A stretch of DNA of 64,000 bases from an unidentified bacterial endosymbiont (GCF_918797525.1 NZ_OU963893.1:1426001-1490000), one strand, 5' to 3'. Counted from the stretch's first letter, positions 36,855 through 51,429 are shown. Program-made: numbers and translations. Notes: a model not told the origin generated them from the sequence alone.

Positions 36855-39068
36855 ATGAATATTTTTAACTTCCTGACACAGCATAAAGATCGCTGGTGGG
36901 CTCTTCCTCTTATTTTATCCCTTATTCTGCTTCCTGTGCTCAGCAAAACCAATACACTTACGCATCTGGGCGACGGTATTGTGGCGCTTTATTATATGCC
37001 GCTACCGTTTCTGCTGACGCTGATGATGTTCTTTGGCCTGGATGCTCTACCCGGGATCGTGCTGTCGCTGTTTCTCCGCTACTACCCGTCGATGAGCCTG
37101 TTTGAAACCGTGGCTACCCTCTTCCATTTTCTTGTTCCTCTGGTGCTCAGTTGGGGGGGGTATCGCGTATTTACTCCCCAACGAAATATGACGGCTCACG
37201 GAGACGCGCGGCTGATGGCGCAACGTCTCTTCTGGCAGGCATTTTGTCCTGCAACGCTGTTTTTAGTGCTGTTCCAGTTTGCGGTCTATCTCGGTATCTA
37301 TGAAAGCCGTCAGAGCCTGGCGGGGCTGAACCCCCTCACTATTCGCACACTTATCAACTACCAGACGCTGCTGGTAAGTGGGCTTACCGGCGTGCCGCTG
37401 AGCTATCTGCTTATTCGTCTGATTCGTCATCCGCGCTATATCAAAGCGCTGGCTTCTCAGATCCGCACGCAAATAGATAAAAAAGTGACCCTGATTGAGT
37501 TTGTGATCTGGGTGATGGCGCTCGCTGGCCTGCTCACGTTGCTGCTGATCCCGATGAACGAAAACAGCACCATTTTCAGCACTAATTACACACTGTCGCT
37601 GCTCATGCCGGTGATGCTCTGGGCGGCGATGCGCTTTGGCTATAAGCTGATGTCGATTATCTGGACGCCGATCCTGCTGGTCTCAATTCACTATTTTTAT
37701 CGCTACATTCCGGTGCAGCAGGGGTACGACATTCAACTGGCTATTACCTCATCGAGCTATCTTGTCTTTTCGTTTATCGTGATTTATTTGTCGATGCTGG
37801 CGACTCGCCAGCGTGCCGCCAATATTCGTTCCCGCAGGCTGGCGTTCCTGGACCCGGTCGTACACATACCGAACCTGCGGGCACTGTCGCGGGATCTGGC
37901 TAAAAACCCGTGGTCAGCGCTCTGTATGCTGCGTATTCCCGAACTCGAAGTTCTGGGGCGTAATTATGGCATTCTGCTACGCATTCAATACAAACAGCAA
38001 CTGGCACAATGGGTTAATGGCCCGCTTCAGCACAAAGAGAAGGTCTATCATCTGACCGGCTATGACCTGGCGGTGCGTCTCAATGCCGAGTCGCATCAGC
38101 AGCGGATTGATGCCCTGGACGAACATATTAAACAGTTCCGCTTTGTCTGGGATGGTATGCCGTTGCAGCCGCAGGTTGGCTTTAGCTATTGCTACGTACG
38201 CTCACCGGTTAACCATCTTTATCTGGTACTCGGCGAGTTGGGCGTGGTCGCCGATCTGTCGCTTTCTACCAACCATCCGGAGAATCTCCAGCAGCGCGGT
38301 GCGGTCCATCTACAGCGCAACCTGAAGGATAAAGTTGCGATGATGAGCCGCCTGCAGCACGCGCTCGAGCAGGATGAGTTCACCCTGATGGCTCAGGCTA
38401 TCCGCGGGCTACGTGGGGATTGCTATCATGAAGTGTTACTGCGAATGCCAGACGAGAGCGGTGAAATGATCTCACCCGATCGGTTCCTGCCTGTCGCACA
38501 GGAGTTTGGTCTGTCGTCGCGCGTCGATTTATGGGTCCTGGAGCGCACGTTGCGATTTATGTCAGCGCAGCGGGAACGTCTTCCCGGCCAGCGCTTTGCC
38601 ATCAATCTGGCGCCATCCACCATCTGCAGGGTGCAGTTCCCGCAGGAGGTGGGCCGCCTGTTAACAAAATACAATATTGAAGGCTGGCAACTGATTATTG
38701 AAGTGACAGAAAGCAGCACTTTCACTGGCGCGGAGCAGGCGATAAAAACCCTCGCGCAGCTGCAAATAATGGGCGTACGCATTGCGATTGACGATTTTGG
38801 CACCGGCTACGCAAGCTATGCGCGGCTAAAAAACGTCAATGCGGACATTCTCAAAATCGATGGAAGCTTTATTCGCAATATCGTCAGCAACAGTCTGGAT
38901 TACCAGATTGTGGCCTCTATTTGCCATTTGGCACGCATGAAAAGAATGCTGGTGGTGGCGGAGTACGTCGAAACGGAAGAGATACGCAGCGCGGTGCACG
39001 CGCTAGGTATCGATTATATTCAGGGCTACTTGATCGGCAAGCCGGTTGAGCTTGAGTCGCTGGCGTAA
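36855..39068 (+). CDS. pdeA: Cyclic-di-GMP phosphodiesterase PdeA (YfgF)
   Basis: 737 residues from ATG 36855 (E. coli 747). The N-terminal half has about eight membrane helices (a MASE1-like sensor), then a degenerate GGDEF domain (about 360-490, no GGDEF signature), then an EAL domain (about 500-737). EAL motifs: 'YHEVLLRMPDESG' (E-V-L, as in E. coli E-I-L), 'FAINLAPSTIC', 'EVTES', 'IDDFGTGYASYARL', 'LKIDGSFI', 'VAEYVETEE'. It breaks down c-di-GMP at the inner membrane. E. coli YfgF is important in low-oxygen and peroxide responses. The upstream in-frame extension to 36714 has no support. Confidence 0.93.
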   Translation: MNIFNFLTQHKDRWWALPLILSLILLPVLSKTNTLTHLGDGIVALYYMPLPFLLTLMMFFGLDALPGIVLSLFLRYYPSMSLFETVATLFHFLVPLVLSWGGYRVFTPQRNMTAHGDARLMAQRLFWQAFCPATLFLVLFQFAVYLGIYESRQSLAGLNPLTIRTLINYQTLLVSGLTGVPLSYLLIRLIRHPRYIKALASQIRTQIDKKVTLIEFVIWVMALAGLLTLLLIPMNENSTIFSTNYTLSLLMPVMLWAAMRFGYKLMSIIWTPILLVSIHYFYRYIPVQQGYDIQLAITSSSYLVFSFIVIYLSMLATRQRAANIRSRRLAFLDPVVHIPNLRALSRDLAKNPWSALCMLRIPELEVLGRNYGILLRIQYKQQLAQWVNGPLQHKEKVYHLTGYDLAVRLNAESHQQRIDALDEHIKQFRFVWDGMPLQPQVGFSYCYVRSPVNHLYLVLGELGVVADLSLSTNHPENLQQRGAVHLQRNLKDKVAMMSRLQHALEQDEFTLMAQAIRGLRGDCYHEVLLRMPDESGEMISPDRFLPVAQEFGLSSRVDLWVLERTLRFMSAQRERLPGQRFAINLAPSTICRVQFPQEVGRLLTKYNIEGWQLIIEVTESSTFTGAEQAIKTLAQLQIMGVRIAIDDFGTGYASYARLKNVNADILKIDGSFIRNIVSNSLDYQIVASICHLARMKRMLVVAEYVETEEIRSAVHALGIDYIQGYLIGKPVELESLA

Positions 39069-39099
39069 GCGCAGGCGTCAGCGGTTGACGCCTGCGCCA

Positions 39100-40638
39100 T
39101 TACGCGGCAACGTCGGCGCTCTCTTCTTCAATCTTCAGAAGCCAGCCGGTGACCGCTTCCCAGTACTGCTGCTCTTTTTCCAGATCCAGCAGTACCAGCG
39201 CATTCTGGCTAAACCAGTCATGCGGGAAGCTCAGCGTCCAGTGATGATCGTCGGTTTTCAGCTTTAACGTCGGCGGCGTCGTTGTCGCCTGGCGTTGATT
39301 GTTAAGCAGCACGCCGAGACGCAGCAGCTGGATAAGCGGCAGGAACTGCTTTTTCTTGAACAGCGTAAAGCGCGGCAAATCGTCGAGCTTTATGGCTTTA
39401 CGATGGTAGCGAACCAGCGTGGCCATCATGGTTTGCTGCTCCTGGTTGAAGCCGGGCAGATCGCTGTTTTGCAGAATATAGGCGGAATGTCGGTGCATGC
39501 CGCTGTGGTTAATATTCAGTCCCACTTCGTGGAGCATGGCCGCCCACTTCAGCAAGGCAGCAAGCTGCGGATGCGCCAGCTTCGGATTCTGTTCCTGCCA
39601 CTGATCGTACATTTGAACGGTGGTTTCCAGCACGCGTTTCGCCTGTTCGCGGTCGATGTTGTACTGATTAGCCAGGCTTTGCGCAGTGCGGCTGCGAATA
39701 TCCTGGTGACGGAAGCGGCCTTCCATCTCATACAACACCCCTTCGCGCAGCGCGCCGTCGGAGAGACGTAGCTCCTTAATCGCCAGCGCATCGAAAACCC
39801 CGCACAGAATCGCAAGACCCGGCACAAACACCGATTTTCGCTCTTCCGAGAGACCCGGCAGGCTCAGTGCGTCGAAGGTTTTATGTTTAAGGACTTCATC
39901 GGTAAGCAGCGTCAGCCGCTCAGGGGTGATATTCCCATCTTTTTCACCCATCTCCAGCAGCACTTCATGTGCGGCTTTAATCGAGCCGGAGGCGCCCAGC
40001 GCCACGTTCCAGCCCTGGATTCGGTACTGCCAGGCCAGGTTTTCCAGTTTCTGAATGGCGGCCATACGTGCGCGCTGAAAGTTTTCCCGGCTAATTACGC
40101 CGCCCGGGAAATACATCTGCGCAAAACTGACGCAGCCCATACGGCGGCTTTCGACCAGCCGAGGCTCAAAGTCTTCCCCAATCACCAGCTCCGTTGAGCC
40201 GCCGCCGATATCGATAACCAGCTTGCGGCCTTTTTCCGGCTGCGTATGCTCCACGCCCATAAAGATCAGCCGCGCTTCTTCGTTGCCGGAGATTATCTCT
40301 ATGGGATAGGGGATCACTTTTTCCGCACGCTTGAGGAACTCGGAGGCGTTCAGCGCCTGGCGTAACGTATGTGTGCCAACAATGCAGACGCTGGACGGCG
40401 AAAAGCCCTGCAGGCGTTCAGCAAACAGCGACAGGCAGTTTAAGCCTCGCTCCATCGCCTCTTCGCTGAGCATGCTGCGCGCGTCCAGGCCATCGGCCAG
40501 ATGCACACGCTGCTTCAAACGACCGATGATCTGCATCGCACCATCCACCTCACGGGCGATGACCATGTGGAAACTGTTAGAACCAAGATCGACCGCGGCA
40601 AACTCCTGCGGTCGTGGGGTCTTATCATTTATCGGCAT
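39100..40638 (-). CDS. ppx: Exopolyphosphatase
   Basis: 512 residues (E. coli 513). Hydrolyses terminal phosphate from polyphosphate, and also pppGpp. ASKHA-fold motifs '[20 protein letters not shown]' and '[18 protein letters not shown]' are present, followed by a C-terminal HD-like helical domain. It begins 3 bases after the ppk stop, so it is in one operon with ppk. Confidence 0.97.
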   Translation of the reverse strand: MPINDKTPRPQEFAAVDLGSNSFHMVIAREVDGAMQIIGRLKQRVHLADGLDARSMLSEEAMERGLNCLSLFAERLQGFSPSSVCIVGTHTLRQALNASEFLKRAEKVIPYPIEIISGNEEARLIFMGVEHTQPEKGRKLVIDIGGGSTELVIGEDFEPRLVESRRMGCVSFAQMYFPGGVISRENFQRARMAAIQKLENLAWQYRIQGWNVALGASGSIKAAHEVLLEMGEKDGNITPERLTLLTDEVLKHKTFDALSLPGLSEERKSVFVPGLAILCGVFDALAIKELRLSDGALREGVLYEMEGRFRHQDIRSRTAQSLANQYNIDREQAKRVLETTVQMYDQWQEQNPKLAHPQLAALLKWAAMLHEVGLNINHSGMHRHSAYILQNSDLPGFNQEQQTMMATLVRYHRKAIKLDDLPRFTLFKKKQFLPLIQLLRLGVLLNNQRQATTTPPTLKLKTDDHHWTLSFPHDWFSQNALVLLDLEKEQQYWEAVTGWLLKIEEESADVAA

Positions 40639-40641
40639 AGG

Positions 40642-42702
40642 TTAATCGGGTTGCTCGAGTGATTTGATATAGTCGTAAATCGCCAGTTGTGACCGTACTT
40701 TGCGGCGGTTGCCGCGCGGCACATAGCGGTTACTGAGTTCTTTGTCGATATGGCGAGCTTTCACCGTATCGCTAAACAAAATCTCGATAATGTCGAGGAT
40801 CTGCTGTTTCAGACGGGGATCCAACAGCGGAGCCGCGACTTCAATTCGATAATCAATGTTGCGCGTCATCCAGTCCGCAGAAGAGAGATAAACCTGCTTG
40901 TCGCCCGCATTATCAAAAATGTAGATCCTGTCGTGTTCCAGGTAGCGGTCAACAATGCTGATCACGCGAATATTATCACTGATGCCTTCCAGCTCCGGGA
41001 TCAGCGAACACATACCGCGGATCAGCAGGTTAACCGGTACCCCGGAGCTGGAGGCGGCATACAGCCGGTCAACCAGACCTTTATCGACGAGGTTATTGAG
41101 CTTGAGCGTAATACCGGACGATATCCCTTTCTGCGCATTGGCGATCTCTTTATCGATCATATCGTACAGCAGGCGGCGCGAGTTTTGCGGCGACACCAGC
41201 AGATAATCGAAGCTCACCGGGCGGTACGGGTTCTCAATAAAGTTAAACACCCGACGCACCTCGTTTGTAATACGCGCATCGGCGGTCAGTAGCGAATAAT
41301 CGGTATAAATCCGCGCGGTCTTCTCGTTAAAGTTACCGGTACCGATGTGGGCATAGCGCACCACATCGTCCCCCTCTTTACGGGAGATCAGGAACAGCTT
41401 AGCGTGAATTTTCAACCCCGGCGCGGAGAAAATAACGTGAACGCCCGCTTCGGTCAGACGGCGCGCCCAGTGAATGTTGGCTGCTTCGTCGAAACGTGCC
41501 TGCAGCTCAACCACCACGGTGACTTTCTTGCCGTTATGCGCCGCGTGGATCATCGCATCGATAATGCGTGAATCTTTTGCCACACGGTAGATGTTGATTT
41601 TGATAGCCAGCACGTTCGGGTCGAATGATGCCTGGCGCAACAGTTCCAGCACATGTTCAAAGGTATGGTACGGATAGTAAAGCAAGACATCGCGTTCGCG
41701 GATGGCATCAAAACCGTTTCGGAATTTATCAAACCAGAGATGACGCAGGCGCGGCAGCGGTTTGTTCACCAGATTGGCTTTGCCAACGTTCGGGAAGCCA
41801 ATGAAGTCTTTAAAGTTGTGGTAACGCCCGCCGGGAATGATGGAGTCATAGCGGGAGATGGTGAGCTTATCGCGCAGCATTTCGACCATGGCATCAGGCA
41901 TATCGCGCTGATAGACAAAACGTACAGGCTCTGCCGTCAGGCGCTGCTTGAGGCTGGAGGACATCAGCTCCATCAGGCTGGCTTCCATCTCGTGCACCAG
42001 GTCATATTCAGCGTCGCGGGTCATCTTCATGGAATAGGCGTTGAGCGCGTCGTAATCGAAAAAGCCTTTGAAAATGTCGTCCAGACAGTAGCGCAGGATG
42101 TTATCCAACAAAATCATCGGCTTGCGTCGACGCGGGGTTTCCGGCGGTAGGTTCACAAAGCGCGGAACCTTATCGGACGGAATTTCCAGTAGCGCATAGC
42201 TAATGTTGTCACCGCGAATAATTTCCACCGCCAGGTAGGTGTAGTCATCCTTCAGGAACTGCACCAGATCGGTTTCGCGGGTGATCAGAATGGGGGTAAT
42301 GTGCTGGCGCAGATAGTGTTTAAAGTAATGACGCAGCCAGGTTTGCTGGTTGGCGGAAAGCTGGCGTTCGTTGATCAAGAAAATTTGGTTGCGTGCCATT
42401 TCCAGTAGCAGCTCATTATAGAGAGCATCAAACTCCTGATCGGCTTTCATTACGCGAGACTGGATTTTTCCAAGCAGATGGCGCGAATGGGAGTTCAGCC
42501 CCTGTTCTTCGCTGATGATGATGCGTCGCTTCAGTTCGGCAAAACGAACCTTATAGAACTCATCCAGGTTATTGGAATAAATACCTAAAAAACGCATACG
42601 CTCAATCAGCGGGTTACTTTTGTCCGCCGCTTCCTGAAGGACGCGCTCGTTAAAGGCTAACCAGCTTAGCTCTTTCTCAATATATAACTTTTCCTGACCC
42701 AT
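40642..42702 (-). CDS. ppk: Polyphosphate kinase
   Basis: 686 residues (E. coli 688). Makes polyphosphate from ATP reversibly at the inner membrane. '[17 protein letters not shown]' opens the N domain. The phosphorylated His lies in '[19 protein letters not shown]', and a second PLD-like His motif in '[25 protein letters not shown]'. A Pho-box-like site lies ~90 bases upstream. Confidence 0.97.
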   Translation of the reverse strand: MGQEKLYIEKELSWLAFNERVLQEAADKSNPLIERMRFLGIYSNNLDEFYKVRFAELKRRIIISEEQGLNSHSRHLLGKIQSRVMKADQEFDALYNELLLEMARNQIFLINERQLSANQQTWLRHYFKHYLRQHITPILITRETDLVQFLKDDYTYLAVEIIRGDNISYALLEIPSDKVPRFVNLPPETPRRRKPMILLDNILRYCLDDIFKGFFDYDALNAYSMKMTRDAEYDLVHEMEASLMELMSSSLKQRLTAEPVRFVYQRDMPDAMVEMLRDKLTISRYDSIIPGGRYHNFKDFIGFPNVGKANLVNKPLPRLRHLWFDKFRNGFDAIRERDVLLYYPYHTFEHVLELLRQASFDPNVLAIKINIYRVAKDSRIIDAMIHAAHNGKKVTVVVELQARFDEAANIHWARRLTEAGVHVIFSAPGLKIHAKLFLISRKEGDDVVRYAHIGTGNFNEKTARIYTDYSLLTADARITNEVRRVFNFIENPYRPVSFDYLLVSPQNSRRLLYDMIDKEIANAQKGISSGITLKLNNLVDKGLVDRLYAASSSGVPVNLLIRGMCSLIPELEGISDNIRVISIVDRYLEHDRIYIFDNAGDKQVYLSSADWMTRNIDYRIEVAAPLLDPRLKQQILDIIEILFSDTVKARHIDKELSNRYVPRGNRRKVRSQLAIYDYIKSLEQPD

Positions 42703-42789
42703 TACAGCTCACACTCCAGTTCATTCACGGGACGTGGTAAATCCGTCTCGTCCTTATTATGGCGAGCATTTCCACGATATGTCCAACAG

Positions 42790-42809
42790 TGCCAGAAAAG
42801 TATGACAGT
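42790..42809 (-). promoter_or_regulatory. Pho-box-like site upstream of ppk
   Basis: On the minus strand CTGTCATACTTTTCTGGCAC matches the tandem PhoB pattern CTGTCAT-(4)-CTGNCAC well. E. coli ppk-ppx is PhoB-dependent with sites in this position, so phosphate-starvation control is likely. Confidence 0.6.
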
Positions 42810-42860
42810 TATTTTTTTTCTTGGGGATTTTAGAGGGTTGGGAATGAGGCAGGATCCCAC

Positions 42861-42883
42861 TCGGGTGACGTCGCATCACCCGA
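42861..42883. terminator. Hairpin after purN
   Basis: TCGGGTGA (42861-42868) pairs with TCACCCGA (42876-42883). It lies just beyond the purN stop on the minus strand, with no clear T-run, so it is a weak terminator or 3'-end stabiliser. Confidence 0.5.
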
Positions 42884-42892
42884 CATAACAGA

Positions 42893-44571
<1,679 letters not shown>

Positions 44572-44629
44572 TCAAGTCCCCACGCGATTGCATAGCTTGT
44601 AAGAAAAATCGGCGCAATTCTAACAGTCC

Positions 44630-44645
44630 AGGCAAACGTTTGCGA
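44630..44645 (-). promoter_or_regulatory. PurR box upstream of purMN
   Basis: The 16-base site (core GCAAACGTTTGC, consensus ACGCAAACGTTTGCGT) is a near-perfect palindrome placed between purM and bglK. Purine-dependent repression of purMN follows from the well-known PurR regulon. Confidence 0.8.
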
Positions 44646-44721
44646 GCCTATTCTCGGCGTGCGCGTTTTTTTCTCTGCGCACCCCACGGCAGCAGACAAA
44701 CTTGACTCCGTTCACGAAAAT

Positions 44722-44733
44722 GAAACCGGTTTC
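44722..44733 (+). promoter_or_regulatory. LacI-type operator 1 upstream of bglK
   Basis: GAAACCGGTTTC, a perfect 12-base palindrome, recurs 58 bases downstream. It lies just after a TTGACT (44702-44707). No LacI-type gene lies nearby. Confidence 0.6.
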
Positions 44734-44773
44734 GGCGATCTGCTTGCAACCCCTTTCAGGAATCAACATCATA

Positions 44774-44795
44774 AAACTGAAACCGGTTTCAGTTT
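44774..44795 (+). promoter_or_regulatory. LacI-type operator 2 upstream of bglK
   Basis: A perfect 22-base palindrome (11-base half-site AAACTGAAACC) centred on CCGG, containing the same GAAACCGGTTTC core as operator 1. It sits just before the AGGAGG of bglK and overlaps or follows a poor -10 (CATAAA) downstream of TTGCAA (44744). A repressor bound to both sites could loop the promoter. Confidence 0.65.
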
Positions 44796-44816
44796 CATTC
44801 AGGAGGAATGAATTAC

Positions 44817-47151
<2,335 letters not shown>

Positions 47152-47176
47152 TTCTCGGGCATCACCTTGCACCTGA

Positions 47177-47200
47177 GCCGGAGCTAGCCTCCGGTTTTTT
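47177..47200 (+). terminator. Terminator after the bgl operon
   Basis: CCGGAG (47178-47183) pairs with CTCCGG (47189-47194), followed by TTTTTT. Standard intrinsic terminator. Confidence 0.85.
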
Positions 47201-47314
47201 GTGCCCAAATCATTTTGATTGATCGTCGTCAAGCAAGTTGGGTATGGCGCAGTCCGAAAAAAGCGGTATAATCCCGCGATTTTTTTGCGGTTGCCGCCTC
47301 AGAGGAGAAAGAAA

Positions 47315-47941
47315 ATGAAGATTGTTGAAGTGAAGCACCCACTCGTTAAACACAAGCTGGGCCTGATGCGTGAGCATGACATCAGCACGAAGCGTTTTCG
47401 CGAACTGGCCTCTGAAGTGGGCAGCCTGCTGACCTACGAAGCGACCTCCGATCTGGAAACTGAAAAAGTGACCATCGAAGGCTGGAACGGCCCGGTGCAG
47501 GTTGAGCAGATTAAAGGTAAAAAAATTACCGTGGTGCCAATCCTGCGTGCGGGTCTCGGCATGATGGAAGGCGTACTGGAGAACGTACCCAGCGCACGTA
47601 TCAGCGTAGTCGGTATCTACCGTAATGAAGAGACGCTGGAGCCGGTTCCGTACTTCCAGAAGCTGGTGTCTAACATCGACGAGCGTATGGCGCTGGTGGT
47701 TGACCCTATGCTGGCGACCGGCGGGTCTATGATTGCGACCATCGACCTGCTGAAAAATGCGGGCTGTAGCAGCATTAAGGTGCTGGTACTGGTTGCGGCC
47801 CCGGAAGGGATCGCGGCGCTGGAAAAAGCCCACCCGGACGTTGAACTGTATACGGCGTCCGTCGACCAGGGGCTGAACGAGCACGGGTACATTATCCCGG
47901 GGCTTGGCGATGCCGGCGATAAGATTTTTGGAACGAAGTAA
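47315..47941 (+). CDS. upp: Uracil phosphoribosyltransferase
   Basis: 208 residues, the E. coli length, from ATG 47315 (GAGGAGAAAG before it). Makes UMP from uracil and PRPP. The PRPP loop is '[19 protein letters not shown]' and the uracil-binding end is '[17 protein letters not shown]'. Followed by a terminator and uraA. Confidence 0.98.
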   Translation: MKIVEVKHPLVKHKLGLMREHDISTKRFRELASEVGSLLTYEATSDLETEKVTIEGWNGPVQVEQIKGKKITVVPILRAGLGMMEGVLENVPSARISVVGIYRNEETLEPVPYFQKLVSNIDERMALVVDPMLATGGSMIATIDLLKNAGCSSIKVLVLVAAPEGIAALEKAHPDVELYTASVDQGLNEHGYIIPGLGDAGDKIFGTK

Positions 47942-47955
47942 TCGAATAACGATAT

Positions 47956-47984
47956 AAAAGCCGACTTTGAGAGTCGGCTTTTTT
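47956..47984 (+). terminator. Hairpin between upp and uraA
   Basis: AAAAGCCGACT pairs with AGTCGGCTTTT with a T-run of six. It reduces readthrough into uraA. Confidence 0.85.
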
Positions 47985-48024
47985 ATGAATACAACACCCA
48001 CAACCCTACTCAGAGGACAACACT

Positions 48025-49314
48025 ATGACGCGCCGTGCTATCGGGGTGAGTGAAAGACCGCCGCTTTTACAGACGATCCCGCTTAGTTTGCAGCATCTTT
48101 TCGCCATGTTTGGCGCAACCGTGCTGGTGCCAATCCTGTTTCACATTAACCCGGCTACCGTTTTGCTGTTCAACGGCGTGGGTACGCTGCTGTATCTTTT
48201 CATCTGTAAGGGCAAAATCCCGGCGTATCTGGGGTCTAGCTTTGCCTTTATCTCGCCGGTGTTGCTGTTGCTACCGTTGGGATATGAAGTCGCATTGGGC
48301 GGGTTTATCATGTGCGGCGTACTGTTCTGCCTGGTTGCTTTTATTGTGAAAAAAGCCGGTACGGGCTGGCTGGACGTGATGTTCCCACCGGCGGCAATGG
48401 GCGCAATCGTTGCCGTCATCGGTCTTGAGCTGGCGCAGGTGGCGGCGAACATGGCGGGACTGCTGCCTGCTGACGGCCAGTTACCGGACACCAAAACCAT
48501 TATTATTTCGCTGGTGACATTGGGGGTGACGGTATTTGGTTCCGTACTGTTCCGCGGCTTTCTGGCAATTATCCCGATTCTTATCGGCGTGCTGGCGGGC
48601 TATGCGCTCTCATTTGCGATGGGTATTGTTGATACCCGTATTATTGCCGACGCGCACTGGTTCGCGCTGCCAACCTTCTATACGCCACGTTTCGAATGGT
48701 TTGCCATCTTCACTATTCTGCCCGCTGCGCTGGTGGTGATTGCGGAGCATGTGGGTCACCTGGTAGTCACGGCGAATATCGTTAAGCGCGATCTGATCCG
48801 CGAACCGGGCCTGCACCGTTCAATGTTTGCTAACGGTCTTTCTACCGTTATCTCCGGTTTCTTTGGCTCCACGCCTAATACCACGTATGGCGAAAATATT
48901 GGCGTCATGGCGATTACCCGCGTTTACAGCACCTGGGTTATCGGCGGTGCGGCGATTATTGCCATCCTGCTCTCTTGCGTAGGCAAGCTGGCCGCGGCTA
49001 TCCAGGCCATCCCGATCCCGGTGATGGGCGGTGTGTCTCTGCTACTGTACGGCGTCATTGGGGCATCCGGTATTCGCGTGCTGATTGAATCTAAAGTCGA
49101 TTACAACAAAGCGCAGAACCTGATCCTGACCTCCGTTATTCTGATTATCGGCGTGAGCGGTGCGAAGGTGCATATCGGTGCGGCAGAGCTGAAAGGAATG
49201 GCGCTGGCGACTATCGTGGGTGTCGGCCTGAGCCTGATCTTCAAACTGATCTCCGTGATCCGTCCGGAAGAAGAAATACTCGACGCCGACGACAGCGAAA
49301 AAGCCCCCCATTGA
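48025..49314 (+). CDS. uraA: Uracil permease UraA
   Basis: 429 residues, the E. coli length. NCS2 family uracil-proton symporter with 14 membrane segments. '[24 protein letters not shown]' at the start, the conserved Glu in '[15 protein letters not shown]', and '[22 protein letters not shown]' are family signatures. It works with upp in uracil salvage. Confidence 0.98.
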   Translation: MTRRAIGVSERPPLLQTIPLSLQHLFAMFGATVLVPILFHINPATVLLFNGVGTLLYLFICKGKIPAYLGSSFAFISPVLLLLPLGYEVALGGFIMCGVLFCLVAFIVKKAGTGWLDVMFPPAAMGAIVAVIGLELAQVAANMAGLLPADGQLPDTKTIIISLVTLGVTVFGSVLFRGFLAIIPILIGVLAGYALSFAMGIVDTRIIADAHWFALPTFYTPRFEWFAIFTILPAALVVIAEHVGHLVVTANIVKRDLIREPGLHRSMFANGLSTVISGFFGSTPNTTYGENIGVMAITRVYSTWVIGGAAIIAILLSCVGKLAAAIQAIPIPVMGGVSLLLYGVIGASGIRVLIESKVDYNKAQNLILTSVILIIGVSGAKVHIGAAELKGMALATIVGVGLSLIFKLISVIRPEEEILDADDSEKAPH

Positions 49315-49322
49315 TCGTACAG

Positions 49323-49345
49323 CCGGGCGAAAGAACGCCCGGTTC
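49323..49345 (+). terminator. Terminator between uraA and hda
   Basis: CCGGGCG (49323-49329) pairs with CGCCCGG (49336-49342), followed by TTCTCT. Moderately strong. Confidence 0.65.
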
Positions 49346-49408
49346 TCTCCTTGCAGGTTCCGTGCTAAACTCGTTGCCGATTTTATGTCAGATCTGGTTG
49401 AGGTATTT

Positions 49409-50110
49409 CTGAACGGACCGGCACAGCTCTCACTGCCACTCTATTTACCTGACGACGAAACTTTCGCGAGTTTCTGGCCGGGTGATAACCCCTCTTTACT
49501 GGCGGCACTGCAAAACGTACTGCGTCAGGAACACAGCGGATACATCTATATCTGGTCACGCGAAGGCGCGGGACGCAGCCACCTGTTACATGCCGCCTGT
49601 GCGGAGCTTTCTGCCCGCGGGGATGCGGTAGGCTATGTGCCGCTGGATAAACGCACCTGGTTTGTGCCTGACGTGCTGGAGGGTATGGAATATCTCTCGC
49701 TGGTCTGCATCGACAATATCGAATGCGTGGCGGGGGATGAGCCATGGGAAATGGCGATCTTCAATCTCTACAACCGTATTCTGGAATCGGGTAAAACCCG
49801 GTTGCTGATAACCGGCGATCGTCCGCCGCGCCAGCTCAACCTGGGCTTGCCGGATCTGGCTTCGCGTCTGGACTGGGGACAAATTTATAAGCTGCAGCCG
49901 CTGTCTGATGAAGACAAGCTCCAGGCGCTACAGTTGCGCGCAAAGCAGCGCGGATTTGAACTGCCTGAAGACGTTGGCCGTTTCCTGCTCAAGCGTCTGG
50001 ACAGGGAAATGCGCACGCTCTTTGATACCCTCGATCAGCTCGATCGCGCGTCTATTACTGCCCAGCGCAAGCTAACCATCCCGTTTGTGAAAGATATCCT
50101 CAAGCTTTAA
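49409..50110 (+). CDS. hda: DnaA inactivator Hda (regulatory inactivation of DnaA)
   Basis: Read from a CTG at 49409 the protein has 233 residues, exactly E. coli Hda, which is known to start at CUG ('[20 protein letters not shown]', with the QLSLPL clamp-binding motif). An ATG 24 bases upstream (49385) would add 8 residues. GAGGTATTT lies correctly for the CTG. The AAA+ domain is DnaA-like: '[19 protein letters not shown]' (Walker A-type), '[10 protein letters not shown]' (Walker B-type), '[15 protein letters not shown]'. With the DNA-loaded sliding clamp it promotes ATP hydrolysis by DnaA after initiation. Confidence 0.93.
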   Translation: MNGPAQLSLPLYLPDDETFASFWPGDNPSLLAALQNVLRQEHSGYIYIWSREGAGRSHLLHAACAELSARGDAVGYVPLDKRTWFVPDVLEGMEYLSLVCIDNIECVAGDEPWEMAIFNLYNRILESGKTRLLITGDRPPRQLNLGLPDLASRLDWGQIYKLQPLSDEDKLQALQLRAKQRGFELPEDVGRFLLKRLDREMRTLFDTLDQLDRASITAQRKLTIPFVKDILKL

Positions 50111-50153
50111 GTCTGCTCACCCGGGAAGGCGCTGCCGTCACCGGGCGAAATTG

Positions 50154-50501
50154 TCAGGCCAGATCCCGCAACACATGCTCGACTAAAAGCGGAATCGGTC
50201 TCCCCGACGCCACGCTTCGTCCATGCTCACGCCACAGCACCGTACCGCTAATATCCAGATGCGCCCACGGTATGGACGGCGGGCAAAAATGATGCAGCAG
50301 CCACCCCGCCGAGGCGCTGATCGCCGCATTGTTGGTTGGGGTATTGCTCAGATCGGCGATGGCGCTATCGGTCTGCTTTTTCAGCCGCGCATCCAGCGGC
50401 AGTGACCACACTTCATCTCCGCTCTGTTTACCCGCGTCGGTAAGCGCATGACGTAACGGCTCATTTTGCGTCATCAGTCCGCTCAGCTCATAGCCCAGCA
50501 C
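50154..50501 (-). pseudogene. C-terminal fragment of an M17 leucyl aminopeptidase-like gene
   Basis: About 115 residues: 'AGKQSGDEVWSLPLDARLKK', 'SAIADLSNTPTNNAAISASA' and 'PWAHLDISGTVLWREH...ASGRPIPLLVEHVL' are the C-terminal domain of PepA/PepB-type M17 peptidases, where catalytic residues and hexamer contacts lie. The frame extends a few codons upstream ('VYEITRVLGYELSGLM') into the adjoining asparaginase-like fragment and then breaks. Without the N-terminal three quarters it cannot be an enzyme. Confidence 0.7.
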
Positions 50502-50506
50502 CCGCG

Positions 50507-50665
50507 TTATTTCATAAACTGGCCGACCAGCAGACTGTTATAGCGCTGACGGCTGAGGGCATAAGCCACGCGCACCGGGTTGGCGATATCCTCCAGATTG
50601 CCCACGGCGCCAAATGCCAGCGTGTCGCCATCCCTATAGGCCGTATCCAGCTGGTCATACGTCAT
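50507..50665 (-). pseudogene. Internal fragment of an isoaspartyl peptidase/asparaginase-like gene
   Basis: 53 codons read 'LDTAYRDGDTLAFGAVGNLE' and 'IANPVRVAYALSRQRYNSLL'. This matches the early 'LDAxxMDG..L..GAV....I.NP...A' segment of plant-type (Ntn) asparaginases and isoaspartyl peptidases. The nucleophile Thr region is absent. It is joined at the 3' side directly to the M17 fragment and at the 5' side to an unrelated frame on the other strand. Confidence 0.55.
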
Positions 50666-51076
50666 TTGCCTTTATCGCTGCATATGGACGACGGTGGCGA
50701 GCAATATCTGCTGTCGGCGCGGGAACCGGTGAGCGGCTGGTGCTATGCCCGGCTATACGCGAGAGTATCGTCGCAGTTGCTTGCGCACTTCACGCGGGCC
50801 TTGCTGACAGCCTGCCCGGTACTTATCCAATCTGTTGAGACGTTTGGTTTTGAGTTGACGCTGCCAGAGGGTAACGTTGCCGTCAATTCGCATGTGCATA
50901 AACAAAATGCTCTGCAGGTGGCGGCGCTGGGGGAGATTATTCCTCGCGTAAAGCGTGAATCAGCAGGCGATCTGTTGATTCAACTGTGCGAGTTTTATAA
51001 CCGGGGGAAAACACAGAAAAAGTTAGGCGACAGCACGCCGCAGGCGTTTCTGGAAACGCTGCGGCAAAGGCGTTAA
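50666..51076 (+). pseudogene. Unrecognised open frame, probably a 3' gene fragment
   Basis: Open to the stop at 51076 (~136 residues). Coding-like ('HMDDGGEQYLLSAREPVSGW', 'EIIPRVKRESAGDLLIQLCE', 'FYNRGKTQKKLGDSTPQAFL') but not assigned to a family. It has no good start: the frame begins in sequence shared with the antisense asparaginase-like fragment, the only early starts are TTG or an ATG at about 50690, and no ribosome site is seen. Its end overlaps the convergent yfgD by 4 bases. Most likely the tail of a larger gene lost by deletion. Confidence 0.4.
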
Positions 51077-51429
51077 AGAATTTGCAGCGCCTCTTCCGGC
51101 GGGCGACCAATACGCGCCTGACCGTTTGCCACCACAATCGGGCGTTCAATCAGCTTTGGATTTTCAACCATTGCCTGAATTAACTGCTCTTCGCTAAGCT
51201 TAGGGTCATTCAGATTGAGCGACGTATACAGATCCTCTTTTTGGCGCATCAACTCGCGCGCGCTGCCCATCCCCAGCAGGTGTAACAGCTGGCGAAGCGT
51301 CTGCGCATCCGGCGGCGTCTGTAGATACAGTACCACCTGCGGTTCGACGCCGTTAGACGTGAGCAGGCTGAGCGTGTCGCGGCTTTTGGAGCAGCGAGGG
51401 TTATGGTAAATCGTTACCGCGTCTGTCAT
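51073..51429 (-). CDS. yfgD: ArsC-family protein YfgD
   Basis: 118 residues (E. coli 119). Arsenate-reductase-like thioredoxin fold with the active-site Cys in 'IYHNPRCSKSRDTLSLL' and the Arg region 'IERPIVVANGQARIGRPPE'. Reductase activity in vivo is unproven for YfgD. It starts 18 bases after the bepA stop, so the two are co-transcribed. Confidence 0.93.
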   Translation of the reverse strand: MTDAVTIYHNPRCSKSRDTLSLLTSNGVEPQVVLYLQTPPDAQTLRQLLHLLGMGSARELMRQKEDLYTSLNLNDPKLSEEQLIQAMVENPKLIERPIVVANGQARIGRPPEEALQIL

